This document shows, one piece after another, positions 40,394-49,732 of a stretch of DNA of 64,000 nucleotides. A program made the position numbers and the translations under genes. The stretch is taken from assembly GCA_965250105.1 (NCBI GenBank), contig OZ252290.1:3472001-3536000 (forward strand), written 5' to 3'. This DNA is from JBCBSK01 sp965250105. GTDB lineage: Bacteria; Pseudomonadota; Alphaproteobacteria; Rhizobiales; Tepidamorphaceae. The number at the start of each line of letters is the position of its first letter. Within the stretch, counting starts at the first letter, position 1. Below the pieces are notes generated by a model. It had not been told where the DNA came from, made no database searches, and worked only from the letters and a program-made list of their open reading frames with translations.

Positions 40394-41782
40394 TTACAGG
40401 ATAGTCAGGCCGTGCCCGGCGTCGAGATAGCGCGCCGGATTGCGGGCGACGCCCGAGGCGCGCACTTCATAGTGAAGGTGCGGGCCGGTGCTGCGTCCGG
40501 TCGAGCCGACCTGGCCGATCGTGTCGCCAGCAGCAACGCTGTCACCCTCAGCGACCTCGATCGCGCTTAAATGGGCGTAGCGCGTCGTGAAGCCATTGCC
40601 GTGGTCTATCTCGACGAGCTTGCCATAGCCGCCGACGCGTCGCGCTTGCGTCACGATGCCGGCCGCCGTCGTCACGACAGCGGTTCCCGTCGCGGCGCGG
40701 AAATCGATACCGGTATGGCGGGCGAGGCGGCCGGTGAACGGATCGCGGCGCGGACCGAAGGAACTCGAGACGCGATAACCTTCCGCGAGTGGCCGGCGCA
40801 CGGGCAGCCGGTCGACAACGCCGCGCAGATGTTGCGCATAGGCGAGAAGCCGTTCCAGCCGCTCGATCCGCGAGGATATCGCCGCCGTCGGCGCCGCCGC
40901 GTCTAGCGGCACGAGTGGACCGCCGATATCGGGATCGAGCAGGAGCGCCATGTCGCCGGGCGCCGGCGGGGCCGCGAGCCCGAGCGCTTCGGGTACCGCG
41001 GCAAGCGATTTGGCGCGGCGTTCGACATGCCGTTCGAGCGCCGTCAGCAGGGTTTCCTGGCGCAGCTCCATATGGTCGATGCGCTGGTCGATCGTCTCGA
41101 TGGCAAGCCGCAGCCGATAGAGCGACACGGTTTCGGGCACATCGAGCTGGTCTGTCGTGAAGGCGTTGGGCGAAAAGCTCGCGGCCGCGAAGGCGAGCGG
41201 CATGGTCTGGCCGGGCGCCAGCGGACGGGGTTTCAACACCGTTTGCGACGGGCGCGCGAGATCGGCGAGAATGCCGGTCGTCTCGATGCCTTCACTGCGC
41301 GCGCGGTCGAGCAGGAGATCGATCCGTTCGAGATTGCCGACAAGGGCGGAGCGCCGCTCGCGGGCGCGGCTGATGGCGAGCGCGACGTCGAAATCGGCCG
41401 CCTCGCCCGGCGCCGTGCGAAGATCCTCGGTGCCGAGCCGCAGGCTGCCAAGGCTCAGCGCGGTGTCCCCGCCATCGCCGGGCGGGTGCGCCGACGCGGG
41501 ATCCATCAGCCCTGCAATCGGCGCGCTTGCGGTGAGGGCAGGTGACGCGGTCGGTTCGACAAGTGTCGGCACGAACACCATGGCGGCCGCGATCAGTGCC
41601 GACGGCAGGGCCGACCAGATGAGAATACCGGCAAAGGAGCCGCGCGCGCCTGTGATGGGGATATTGGCGCTGGTCGACGAGACCCGTCCAAGCGATGCCC
41701 GTGACGGCGACCGGGTGTCGACGCCACCATCGACCCGGCTGCCGCCATTGCCGGCACAAGCGCCATCCCACGCCCTGTTCAC
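40394..41782 (-). CDS. M23 family metallopeptidase (LytM-type), membrane anchored
   Basis: The 462-residue protein has a 50-residue cytoplasmic front, one membrane segment (GILIWSALPSALIAAAMVFVPTLV) and a long coiled-coil region. A C-terminal LytM domain then carries the zinc motifs HTGIDF (H-x-x-x-D) and GPHLHYEVR (H-x-H). It probably cuts or activates cutting of peptidoglycan in the periplasm. GTG 41782 is preferred as start because GGAG lies eight bases upstream; GTG 41791 is also possible. It converges on prfB. M23 proteins with this layout may regulate amidases. Confidence 0.88.
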   Translation of the reverse strand: MNRAWDGACAGNGGSRVDGGVDTRSPSRASLGRVSSTSANIPITGARGSFAGILIWSALPSALIAAAMVFVPTLVEPTASPALTASAPIAGLMDPASAHPPGDGGDTALSLGSLRLGTEDLRTAPGEAADFDVALAISRARERRSALVGNLERIDLLLDRARSEGIETTGILADLARPSQTVLKPRPLAPGQTMPLAFAAASFSPNAFTTDQLDVPETVSLYRLRLAIETIDQRIDHMELRQETLLTALERHVERRAKSLAAVPEALGLAAPPAPGDMALLLDPDIGGPLVPLDAAAPTAAISSRIERLERLLAYAQHLRGVVDRLPVRRPLAEGYRVSSSFGPRRDPFTGRLARHTGIDFRAATGTAVVTTAAGIVTQARRVGGYGKLVEIDHGNGFTTRYAHLSAIEVAEGDSVAAGDTIGQVGSTGRSTGPHLHYEVRASGVARNPARYLDAGHGLTIL

Positions 41783-41892
41783 CGAAGCCACTCCGCGCGA
41801 TTTCTACAAAACCGGTGCGGATTATGGTCTCGTTAAGGTTAATTCATGGTTGAAGCGCGACGCTGGTGCCGTTTCTGGATGGGACGAGCGTC

Positions 41893-42363
41893 CTAGAGAG
41901 CCTTGGCGGCCTCCAGCACCGCGTCGACATGGCCCGGGATCTTCACCTTGCGCCAGGCCTTGACGATGGTGCCGTCGGTGCCGACCAGGAAGGTCGAGCG
42001 TTCGACGCCCATATATTTCTTGCCGTACATGCTCTTTTCCTTCCACACGGCGAAGGCTTCCAGCGTTTCCTTGTCGGGATCGGATGCGAGCGTGATCGAC
42101 AGATTGTGCTTGTCGCGGAATTTCTGATGCGACTTGACCGGATCGGGCGACACGCCGATCACCTCGACGCCAGCGGCCTGGAAGTCGGCGAGCTTTTCGG
42201 AAAAGCCGATCGCTTCCTTGGTGCAGCCGGATGTATCGTCCTTCGGATAGAAATAGATCACGAAGGCCTTGCCGCTGAGCCCGGCCAACGAGACGCGGGT
42301 GCCGGCATCGGTTTCGAGATCGAAATCGGGGGTCTTGTCGCCGTCGGAGACTTCGGTCGTCAT
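41893..42363 (-). CDS. bcp: 1-Cys type bacterioferritin comigratory protein (peroxiredoxin)
   Basis: The enzyme reduces hydroperoxides. The 156-residue thioredoxin-fold protein has the peroxidatic cysteine about residue 47 in YPKDDTSGCTKEAIGF. The resolving cysteine found five residues later in Escherichia coli Bcp is absent, so it works as a 1-Cys enzyme or uses an external thiol. VSPDPVKSHQKFRDKHNL and the end KVKIPGHVDAVLEAAKAL are standard. AAAGGA lies seven to eight bases before the start. It lies upstream of the M23 gene in the same direction. Confidence 0.93.
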   Translation of the reverse strand: MTTEVSDGDKTPDFDLETDAGTRVSLAGLSGKAFVIYFYPKDDTSGCTKEAIGFSEKLADFQAAGVEVIGVSPDPVKSHQKFRDKHNLSITLASDPDKETLEAFAVWKEKSMYGKKYMGVERSTFLVGTDGTIVKAWRKVKIPGHVDAVLEAAKAL

Positions 42364-42629
42364 ATTGCCATCCTTTATGCTGAAGAGGGTGGGGCTGAAG
42401 GGAAGCGTGCTCTAGATGGATGCGGTCGAAGAGAGCGCGTTGGAACGGGCGCGGTCTAGGAAAGCGCGTCTTAGGCAAGCGGCCGGTCGATCGACCCGCG
42501 CTGCGCCCTAACTATTGCAGCAAGCGCGTGTCGGCAATGCCGCCGGATCCGCTCGACGGCCCGCATCCCGTGAGGTTACGCTGCCACATCCTGGCCGGAT
42601 CCTTGGGAGACAGATAACCAGACGCCTCG

Positions 42630-45600
42630 ATGCCTGATCAGACGCCAGATCCTTCTCCCGATACCGACCGACCACCTGACGCTCGCCCGGCGCGCACCAG
42701 CCCGCGATTGGGCCGCGCTTTGGCGATCGCGGCGGTGGCCATCACTGGCGGCCTCGCGGTCCTGCTTGGCGGCCTGTGGCTGGCGCTCGGCCATGTGACC
42801 GTTCCGCTCACCGCCGCCATTCCATCGATCACGGCGGTCATCGGCGAGGATCTCGAACAGGGCTATGCAATGCGGATCGGCGGCGCCGAACTGCGGCGCG
42901 GGACGACCACCCCGTTCGCTGTCGCGCTGACCGATGTTTTCGTAACCGATGCCGAGGGAATGGCGCTCGCCGGGGCGCCGCAAGCACGGATAGACATTCG
43001 AACGCCGCCCATTCTGCTCGGCCGGGTCGTGCCCGCCGACATCTTGCTCGACCGGCCGCGCTTCCGGCTCGATGCGGCGGGCGTTGAAACGACGGGCGTC
43101 TTCGGGCTCGATGCCGCGGTCGCGCTCGTCGCGGCGAAGCCGGTCTTTCTCGCCAGATTGCCCGACATCACCGCGCGCGGGCCCATCTTCGTCGATGGCG
43201 CGCTCGATGCCGCGACACCGACCGACGACATCATGCCGGAACTGGCCGGCCTGACCATCGGCGTCGAGACGGCGGCCGACGGCACGCACAGCCTGATCTC
43301 GATCACCGGCGGAGCGGAGGCCTCCTGGCGCGGCTGGCTGGATGTGACCCGCGCACCGGACGGGTCGGCCCTGGTGGATGCGGGCTTGACCGATGTCCTG
43401 ATCGGCGCGCTCGACCTGCCGGCATCGGTCAGGACGGCCATGCCCGACATATCGAGCCCGATCAGTGCGACGGCGTCGGGGCGGATCGACGCGGATGGCG
43501 CGCTGATCGCCGGCGATGCCACCGTCACCATCGGCGCGGGCTATGTGCAGCTCGGCGACGAGACCGGCTTCGTGCTCGATCGCGCCGAGATCGTGACCCG
43601 TTGGGACGGCGTCGAGCGGGTCCTGCACATCGCGCCGTCGCGGATCGATGCCGGGCGCACCGCGACGACCCTGAGTGGCCGGCTGGCGCTGCCGCGCTCC
43701 GGCACCATCGATTACGGCCTGATCCCGTTCAAGCTTTCCTTCGACGAGACGGTGTTCGCCGCCGGCGACCGGCTCGACCCGCAGCCGATCGATGCGGTGA
43801 CCTTCGACGGCATCTATGTCGCCGGCCATAACCTGCTGCAGATCGACCGGCTCGATATCGCGACCGCCGAGGCGGCGGTGTCGGCGGCGGCGACGGTCAG
43901 GTGGATCGGCGCCTCGCCGCAGATCCGTGGCCGCGCCAGCGTGGCATCGATGCCGATCGACACGCTGAAGCGGGTCTGGCCAGACCGGCTGGCGCCCGGT
44001 GCCTATGACTGGATCTACGAGAATTTCCATTCCGGCCAGATCGACTTCGCCGATGTCGTGATCGATCTGCCGTCGGGCGCGCTGGCGCGTGCCGACACGG
44101 TCGGCATTCCCCAGGACGCGGTGCGCGTCGATCTCGCGGTCGATGACGCGGTGTTCCACGTTCTCGGCGACGTGCCGTCCTTCAACGCGCCGCGCGCGGT
44201 GGCCGAACTCGATCTCCGGCGCTTCGAGGTCGTGTTCGACGCGCCGGGCTTCATCGATCTCGGGGGGGACGGACGGCTCGACATCCCCGCCGGTCGCATG
44301 ACGATCGACGGCGTTCTCGAAACCGTGCCCGAGGCCCGGATCGACGTGACATTGGCGGGTGGCGCCGACGATCTCTTCGCTCTCATGGACTATGCGCCGC
44401 TCGACGAGATCGGCGTGCCCGAGGTGGTCGAGGGCTCGATCGGCGGATCGGCGGTCGCCGAGATCGGCGTGTCGCTGCCCATGCTGGCCGAGGTGGCGCT
44501 CGAAGACACCGAGATCGGCGCGGTGATCGCGCTGGACGATCTGGCGATGGAATTGGCGACGGGCGATCGCGACATCCAGAACGGCTCGGTCGAGATCCGC
44601 ATCGATGGCGACCGGGTCACCGGCGCGGGACGGGCCGACGTGAATGGCGTCGAGGCGGACATTTCCTTCGTTGAGCCGATCTTCGGCGGTGACGCGGAGG
44701 CGCGCCAGGATGTCACGCTGACACTGGATGCTGCGGCCCGCGAACGGTTCGGCATCGACCTCTCGGCCATTCTGTCGGGCCCGGTTCCGGCCGAAGTGTC
44801 CGACCGTGACGGCCGGCAGACGATCCGCGCCGATCTGACGGGCGCCACCCTGTCCTATCCACCGATCGGGCTGGACAAGCCGGCCGGCGAAGCGGCGGAA
44901 GGGTTGTTTCAGGTCGTTCTCGACGATGATGTGATCGAACTCGACCGGCTCGAGATCGCCGGGCGCGGCATCGACGTGCGCGGGCGCATGCAGTTGTCCG
45001 CCGATGGCGATGTGCGCTCGGCGGTCTTCGCCCGTTTCGCGCTGCAACCCGACGACGACATGGCGATCACCGTGCGGCGCGCCGACAATGGCGATTTCCA
45101 GATCGACGGGCGCGGCACATCCTTCGACTTCCGCCGCATCCTGCGCCATCTGATGGACGACACGGACGACGACGACAATGATGAAGGCCTCGCCCTGACC
45201 GTGTCGGTGGGCACCGCGCGCGGCTTCAATGGCGAGCAGCTCGAGGATCTGACCCTCAGCCTGACCCATGACGGGCGCCGGATGCGCAGCCTGGATCTCA
45301 CCGCGCGGCACCCGGACGGATCGCCGCTCAGGGCGCGGCTCCTGACCGAGACCGAGGGGGCGCCGCGCTTGCGGGTCGATGACGACAATGCCGGCGCGCT
45401 GCTGCGCTGGCTCGATGTCTATGGCGACATCCAGGGCGGGGTCCTGGTGCTCGATGCCGCTCTCGGCGAGGATGACGACACCGCGCGCGGCCGGCTGACC
45501 ATTTCGAGCTTCGGCATTCGCGACAATGACGAATTGCAGCAACTGATCCGTTCCGCCGAGGCGGAGGGCGGGCTGTCGCCATCCGGCGCGACCGGTCTCG

Positions 45601-46073
45601 ACGGGCGGCCCAATCCGTCAAGCGTCGCCTTCGATTCGGTCGAGGTCGATTTCTTCAAGGGGCGCGAACAGATCACGCTGCGCAACGGGGCCTTGCGCGG
45701 GGCGGCGATCGGCGCGAGCTTCGACGGTGGCATCGACACGCGCCGCGACACGATCTCCCTGACCGGCACCTATGTGCCGCTTTACGCGCTCAACAACATG
45801 TTCGGCCAGTTGCCGATCATCGGGCTGATCCTCGGCGGCGGCCAGCGCGAGGGTCTCGTCGGCATCACCTATCGGCTGGCCGGCGCGCTCGACGATCCGA
45901 CCCTGACCGTCAACCCGCTGTCGCTGGTGACGCCAGGCTTGTTCCGCAACATCTTCGGATTCGCGCCACCCGACATGTCGGCGGGCGATTTTCAGCTGCC
46001 GTCCGACATGTCGCCGGCGCCCGCGCTGCGCCTGCCCGAGGTCGGCGAGACGAGAGGTGGCTGGGACCGCTAG
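42630..46073 (+). CDS. Very large AsmA-like/DUF3971 envelope protein
   Basis: The 1147-residue protein has one N-terminal membrane segment (AIAAVAITGGLAVLLGGLWLAL) and a long beta-strand-rich periplasmic body with many short strands and repeated R-x-x-G-x-x-D-like turns. It ends in an AsmA_2-type domain: ITLRNGALRGAAIGASFDGGIDTRRDTISLTGTYVPLYALNNMFGQLPIIGLILGG. Such bridge-like proteins (YhdP/TamB-related) help move phospholipids or fold outer-membrane material between the two membranes. The bcp-asmA-tyrS-anmK order is typical for this group. The start at 42630 is tentative. An open frame on the other strand through the whole gene is a shadow of its GC-rich codons. Confidence 0.85.
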   Translation: MPDQTPDPSPDTDRPPDARPARTSPRLGRALAIAAVAITGGLAVLLGGLWLALGHVTVPLTAAIPSITAVIGEDLEQGYAMRIGGAELRRGTTTPFAVALTDVFVTDAEGMALAGAPQARIDIRTPPILLGRVVPADILLDRPRFRLDAAGVETTGVFGLDAAVALVAAKPVFLARLPDITARGPIFVDGALDAATPTDDIMPELAGLTIGVETAADGTHSLISITGGAEASWRGWLDVTRAPDGSALVDAGLTDVLIGALDLPASVRTAMPDISSPISATASGRIDADGALIAGDATVTIGAGYVQLGDETGFVLDRAEIVTRWDGVERVLHIAPSRIDAGRTATTLSGRLALPRSGTIDYGLIPFKLSFDETVFAAGDRLDPQPIDAVTFDGIYVAGHNLLQIDRLDIATAEAAVSAAATVRWIGASPQIRGRASVASMPIDTLKRVWPDRLAPGAYDWIYENFHSGQIDFADVVIDLPSGALARADTVGIPQDAVRVDLAVDDAVFHVLGDVPSFNAPRAVAELDLRRFEVVFDAPGFIDLGGDGRLDIPAGRMTIDGVLETVPEARIDVTLAGGADDLFALMDYAPLDEIGVPEVVEGSIGGSAVAEIGVSLPMLAEVALEDTEIGAVIALDDLAMELATGDRDIQNGSVEIRIDGDRVTGAGRADVNGVEADISFVEPIFGGDAEARQDVTLTLDAAARERFGIDLSAILSGPVPAEVSDRDGRQTIRADLTGATLSYPPIGLDKPAGEAAEGLFQVVLDDDVIELDRLEIAGRGIDVRGRMQLSADGDVRSAVFARFALQPDDDMAITVRRADNGDFQIDGRGTSFDFRRILRHLMDDTDDDDNDEGLALTVSVGTARGFNGEQLEDLTLSLTHDGRRMRSLDLTARHPDGSPLRARLLTETEGAPRLRVDDDNAGALLRWLDVYGDIQGGVLVLDAALGEDDDTARGRLTISSFGIRDNDELQQLIRSAEAEGGLSPSGATGLDGRPNPSSVAFDSVEVDFFKGREQITLRNGALRGAAIGASFDGGIDTRRDTISLTGTYVPLYALNNMFGQLPIIGLILGGGQREGLVGITYRLAGALDDPTLTVNPLSLVTPGLFRNIFGFAPPDMSAGDFQLPSDMSPAPALRLPEVGETRGGWDR

Positions 46074-46077
46074 AGCC

Positions 46078-46116
46078 ATTCCAGCGAAAGTGGCAACCGG
46101 TTTCGCCTCCGGAATT
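46078..46116. repeat. RIME-like dispersed repeat, copy B
   Basis: It starts ATTCCAG and ends CGGAATT, five bases after the AsmA-like stop codon, and matches copy A at 25293-25331 in 34 of 39 positions. The upstream TAGAGCC shows the AGAGC border seen in such elements. The palindrome centre is AACCGGTTTC. Confidence 0.65.
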
Positions 46117-46173
46117 ACGGCAAGACGAACGTATCGAACATGTCGATCGGAAGCGTTTGGGAAACCTCGGCCG

Positions 46174-47424
46174 TCACGCCATGCGCGCCAGCACGTGGCG
46201 CTTCTTCCCCATGGAGAGCTTCAGCGGCCCGTCGGCGAAGGCGTCGGCGTCGAGCTTGAGGTTCGGGTCGGTCACGCGTGTGTCGTTGATGCTGACCGCA
46301 TTGTTGGCGATCGCCCGGCGGATCTCGCTGTTCGACGCGCCGAGCCCGGCCTCAACGAAGAGCGCCAGGACGCCGATCCCGCCCGACAGGTTCGCGGCAT
46401 CGAGCGCGATGGTCGGCAGCGTGTCAGCGGCTTCGCCTTGTTCGAAGGTCCGCCTGGCCGTCTCTTCGGCCTCCGTGGCCGCGTTCCGGCCATGGACCAG
46501 CGCGGTGGCTTCGGTGGCCAGCACCTTCTTCGCCTCGTTGATCTCCGAGCCCTGGAGCGCCGCCAGCCGGGCGATCTCGTCGAGCGGCAGGGTCGTGAAC
46601 AGCTTGAGGAAACGGCCGACATCGGCGTCCTCGCTGTTGCGCCAGTATTGCCAGTAGTCCCAGGGGCTCAGCAGGTCGGCGCTCAGCCAGACGGCGCCCG
46701 ACGCGGTCTTGCCCATCTTGGCGCCCGAGGATGTGGTCAAGAGCGGGCAGGTCAGGGCGTAAAGCTGTTCGGTGCCCATGCGCCGGCCGAGATCGATCCC
46801 GTTGACGATGTTGCCCCATTGGTCCGACCCGCCCATCTGCAGCCGGCAGCCATGGCGCCTGGCCAGTTCGACATAGTCGTAGGACTGGAGCAGCATGTAG
46901 TTGAACTCGATGAAGGAGAGTTCGTGCTCGCGTTCGAGCCTGAGCTTCACCGAATCCATGGTCAGCATGCGGTTGACCGAAAAATGCCGCCCGACATCGC
47001 GCAAGAAGTCGATGTAATTCAGCGCCACCAGCCATTCGGCATTGTCGACCATGACGGCCTCGCCGGGCCCGTCGCCGAAGGTCAGGAAGCGGTCGAAGAC
47101 CTGGCGGATCGACGCCTTGTTGGCCTCGATGTCCTCGACCGTCAGGATCTTGCGGGTCTCATCGCGGCCCGACGGATCGCCAACCCGCGTCGTGCCGCCG
47201 CCCATCAGCGCGATCGGCCGGCCGCCGGTCTGCTGCAGCCAGTGCAGCATCATGATCGACAGAAGATGACCGACATGCAGCGACGGCGCGGTGCAGTCAT
47301 AGCCGACATAAGCCGTCAGATTGCCGGAAGCGGCGAGCTGGTCGAGCCCGTCCGGGTCGGAACATTGGTGGACGAAGCCGCGCTCCTGCATCACAGTGAG
47401 GAAATCCGAACGAAATGCGGCCAT
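46174..47424 (-). CDS. tyrS: Tyrosyl-tRNA synthetase
   Basis: The enzyme charges tRNA-Tyr. The 416-residue protein has the catalytic segment AYVGYDCTAPSLHVGHLLSIMML (HIGH-like HVGH), DPSGRDETRKIL, QMGGSDQWGNIVNGIDL and the KMSKS-like motif GAKMGKTASGAVWL. The C-terminal part holds an S4-type RNA-binding domain (AIANNAVSINDTRV). GGAG lies six bases before the ATG at 47424. It is divergent from anmK, a conserved pair in the group, and convergent with the AsmA-like gene. Confidence 0.97.
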   Translation of the reverse strand: MAAFRSDFLTVMQERGFVHQCSDPDGLDQLAASGNLTAYVGYDCTAPSLHVGHLLSIMMLHWLQQTGGRPIALMGGGTTRVGDPSGRDETRKILTVEDIEANKASIRQVFDRFLTFGDGPGEAVMVDNAEWLVALNYIDFLRDVGRHFSVNRMLTMDSVKLRLEREHELSFIEFNYMLLQSYDYVELARRHGCRLQMGGSDQWGNIVNGIDLGRRMGTEQLYALTCPLLTTSSGAKMGKTASGAVWLSADLLSPWDYWQYWRNSEDADVGRFLKLFTTLPLDEIARLAALQGSEINEAKKVLATEATALVHGRNAATEAEETARRTFEQGEAADTLPTIALDAANLSGGIGVLALFVEAGLGASNSEIRRAIANNAVSINDTRVTDPNLKLDADAFADGPLKLSMGKKRHVLARMA

Positions 47425-47608
47425 GATGGTCTCCGGAAGACGGCGAAAAGCGCTGGCGGGATGAGATGATCGGCGCGTTTTAGCCGGGCCGCGGCGTGAA
47501 GGGCAATCCTTCGCGACAACTCGCGGCGGCATGGGAGACATCACGCGAGAAGAGGCCGGGCGGTCGGCATCGGGCGCCATGTCGACGGCAGAAGGCGGGG
47601 AGGGAAGA

Positions 47609-48718
47609 ATGCGGGTGATCGGACTGATGAGCGGCACGTCGATGGACGGCGTCGACATCGCGCTTCTGGAGACCGATGGCGAGGCGATCCACGCTTTCGG
47701 CCCGACCGGCTACCGACCCTATGCCGATGATGAACGCGCCGCGATCCGCGCGGCCCTCGCCGTGGCGCCGGGCCTGTCGGACCGCCACGCCCGCCCCGAG
47801 CCGATGCGCGTGGCCGAGGTCGCGGTGACGGATACCCATGAAGAGGCGATCCGCGCCTTTCTCGACGACCATGCGATCGATCCGGGCGATATCGATGCGA
47901 TCGGCTTCCACGGCCAGACGGTGTTTCACGCTCCGGATCGGGCGCTGACGGTTCAGATCGGCGACGGCGCGGCCCTGGCCGATCGCCTCGGCATGACGGT
48001 GGTGCACGATTTTCGCGCCGAGGACATGCGGCGGGGCGGGCAGGGCGCGCCGCTGGTGCCGATCTATCACCGCGCGCTGGCGGGCCATGCGGGCCTCGCC
48101 GCGCCGCTCGCCATCGTCAATATCGGCGGGGTGGCCAATGTCACGATCCTGCGCGGGGACGGCGATCCGATCGCCTTCGACACCGGGCCGGGCAATGCGC
48201 TGATCGATGACTGGGTCGAGCGCCATACCGGCGCGCGGTTCGACGAAGGCGGCGCGTTGGCGCGGTCCGGCCGCGTCGATGCGGCGCGATTGGCGGCGCT
48301 CCTGTCTCACGACTTTTTCTCAAAACCTTACCCCAAGTCGTTGGACCGGAACGATTTCGAGCTTTCCCATCTCGATGGGCTATCGGTTCCGGACGGCGCC
48401 GCGACACTCGTCGCATTCACCGCCGAAAGCCTGGCGCGCAGTCTCGACATGGTCGCGCCAGACGGCGTCGGCACGGTCGTGATCGCCGGCGGCGGGGCGC
48501 GCAATCCGGCGATCGTCGCGAGCCTCGCCGACCGCGTCGCCGCGCGCGTCGTCACCATGGACGATATCGGCCTGTCGGCCGATGCGGTCGAAGCGCAGGC
48601 CTTCGCCTATCTCGCCGCCCGCCGCCTGCGCGACCTGCCGGCGACGTTTCCAACGACGACGGGCGTCGCGGCACCGGTCATCGGCGGGGAAATCGCGCTG
48701 TCCGGCAAGGCCGCCTGA
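47609..48718 (+). CDS. anmK: Anhydro-N-acetylmuramic acid kinase
   Basis: AnmK opens and phosphorylates 1,6-anhydro-MurNAc in peptidoglycan recycling. The 369-residue protein has the ATP-binding IGLMSGTSMDGVDIALL at the start, GFHGQTVFHAPDRALTVQIGDG, IVNIGGVANVTILRGDGDPIAFDTGPGNALIDDWV and the final GGGARNPAIVASLADRV, all diagnostic. A GGGGAGGGAAGA sequence precedes the ATG at 47609; the frame is open 78 bases upstream without family sequence. It diverges from tyrS and converges on the hydrolase gene. Confidence 0.96.
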   Translation: MRVIGLMSGTSMDGVDIALLETDGEAIHAFGPTGYRPYADDERAAIRAALAVAPGLSDRHARPEPMRVAEVAVTDTHEEAIRAFLDDHAIDPGDIDAIGFHGQTVFHAPDRALTVQIGDGAALADRLGMTVVHDFRAEDMRRGGQGAPLVPIYHRALAGHAGLAAPLAIVNIGGVANVTILRGDGDPIAFDTGPGNALIDDWVERHTGARFDEGGALARSGRVDAARLAALLSHDFFSKPYPKSLDRNDFELSHLDGLSVPDGAATLVAFTAESLARSLDMVAPDGVGTVVIAGGGARNPAIVASLADRVAARVVTMDDIGLSADAVEAQAFAYLAARRLRDLPATFPTTTGVAAPVIGGEIALSGKAA

Positions 48719-48720
48719 GG

Positions 48721-49377
48721 TTACGCCTCGGCGATTTCCATCGCCAACCGGCGATCGAGATAGCCCGCGCAATGGTCCATCAGGACATCGAGATGGTTCT
48801 CGAAGAAATGGTTGGCGCCGGGCACGGTCACCTGGTCGATGACGATGCCCTTCTGGCTCTTCAGCTTTTCGACCAGCTGGTTGGTCGACGGCACCGGCAC
48901 GACCCGGTCCGCGTCGCCATGGATGATCAGGCCCGAGGACGGGCAGGGCGCGAGGAAGGAGAAGTCGTAGATATTGGTTGGTGGCGCGATCGAGATGAAG
49001 CCAGCCACCTCGGGGCGGCGCATCAGAAGCTGCATGCCGATCCAGGCGCCGAAGGAGAAGCCGGCGATCCAGCAATATTTCGAATCGGGATGCAGGCTCT
49101 GTAGCCAGTCGAGTGCGCTGGCCGCGTCCGACAATTCGCCATGGCCGTGGTCGAACTCGCCCTGGCTCCGCCCGATGCCGCGAAAGTTGAAGCGCAGCAC
49201 CGTGAAGCCGCGCTCGGCGAACATATAGTAGAGATTATAGACGATCTGGTTGTTCATCGTGCCGCCGAATTGCGGATGCGGATGCAGGATGATAGCCGTG
49301 GGCGCGTCGGCCCCGTCGCCGGCCTGATACCGGCCTTCCAGACGGCCTTCGGGTCCGGGAAAAATCACTTCAGGCAT
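48721..49377 (-). CDS. Alpha/beta hydrolase, dienelactone-like small form
   Basis: The 218-residue protein has an alpha/beta-hydrolase core. LHPHPQFGGTMNNQIVYNLYYMFAERGFTVLRFNFRGIGRSQG is typical of a common conserved family, and the nucleophile Ser108 sits in IAGFSFGAWIG. The acid and base appear as HGDADRVVPV and GANHFF, so the triad is complete. Its natural ester is unknown; membrane- or phospholipid-related hydrolysis is possible. It lies two bases from the convergent anmK stop and divergent from the Fe-S cluster operon. Confidence 0.86.
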   Translation of the reverse strand: MPEVIFPGPEGRLEGRYQAGDGADAPTAIILHPHPQFGGTMNNQIVYNLYYMFAERGFTVLRFNFRGIGRSQGEFDHGHGELSDAASALDWLQSLHPDSKYCWIAGFSFGAWIGMQLLMRRPEVAGFISIAPPTNIYDFSFLAPCPSSGLIIHGDADRVVPVPSTNQLVEKLKSQKGIVIDQVTVPGANHFFENHLDVLMDHCAGYLDRRLAMEIAEA

Positions 49378-49439
49378 GGAACGGACCCCGTCGGCCTCGT
49401 TTGTCCCCCCAAGCCTTGCGATTATGCCGCGGCCATCGC

Positions 49440-49467
49440 TTGACAGGGGATGGAGGCTCTTTACATG
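49440..49467 (+). promoter_or_regulatory. Candidate promoter of the suf operon
   Basis: TTGACA at 49440-49445 is followed after 16 bases by TACATG. It lies in the 355-base gap before the cysteine desulfurase gene, directly upstream of the iron-control-like site. The -10 match is weak. Beyond these sites I see nothing in the gap. Confidence 0.45.
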
Positions 49468-49472
49468 GTAAG

Positions 49473-49489
49473 TTTAGAATTATTCGAAG
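49473..49489. promoter_or_regulatory. Irr/ICE-like iron control element upstream of the suf operon
   Basis: The site reads TTTAGAA-TTA-TTCGAAG, a 7-3-7 imperfect inverted repeat. It resembles the Irr-bound ICE motif of Hyphomicrobiales (TTTAGAA and TTCTAAA halves three bases apart) with two changed bases. Its place just downstream of a TTGACA promoter would let a repressor block transcription. Irr control of suf genes is known in this order. Confidence 0.5.
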
Positions 49490-49732
49490 GTTTTGCCGGC
49501 GCGCGGAACTGGCGAGACTGTCCGTGAAGGGCGCCAGCGGCGAGCGAACGACAGATATGGCGCGGAATACAGCGTGGATCAAGCGCTGATTGCGCGGAAT
49601 GTCGCTCGCGGCGGTAAACGATGACGGGAACAGCGACGGGAATGGTGACGGCGCGATGATGGGACGGGTGCATAAGAGCATCGAATGGCGACGTGTCGCC
49701 TGTCCGCGCGACCTGGTCGCGGGAGGGGCGGC

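Noticed and set aside
42576..45542. A 988-codon open frame on the minus strand opposite the AsmA-like gene
   Set aside because: It is Asp/Arg/His-rich with no domain and mirrors the GC-rich codon pattern of the real gene. The plus-strand protein has a membrane segment and a recognised C-terminal domain.
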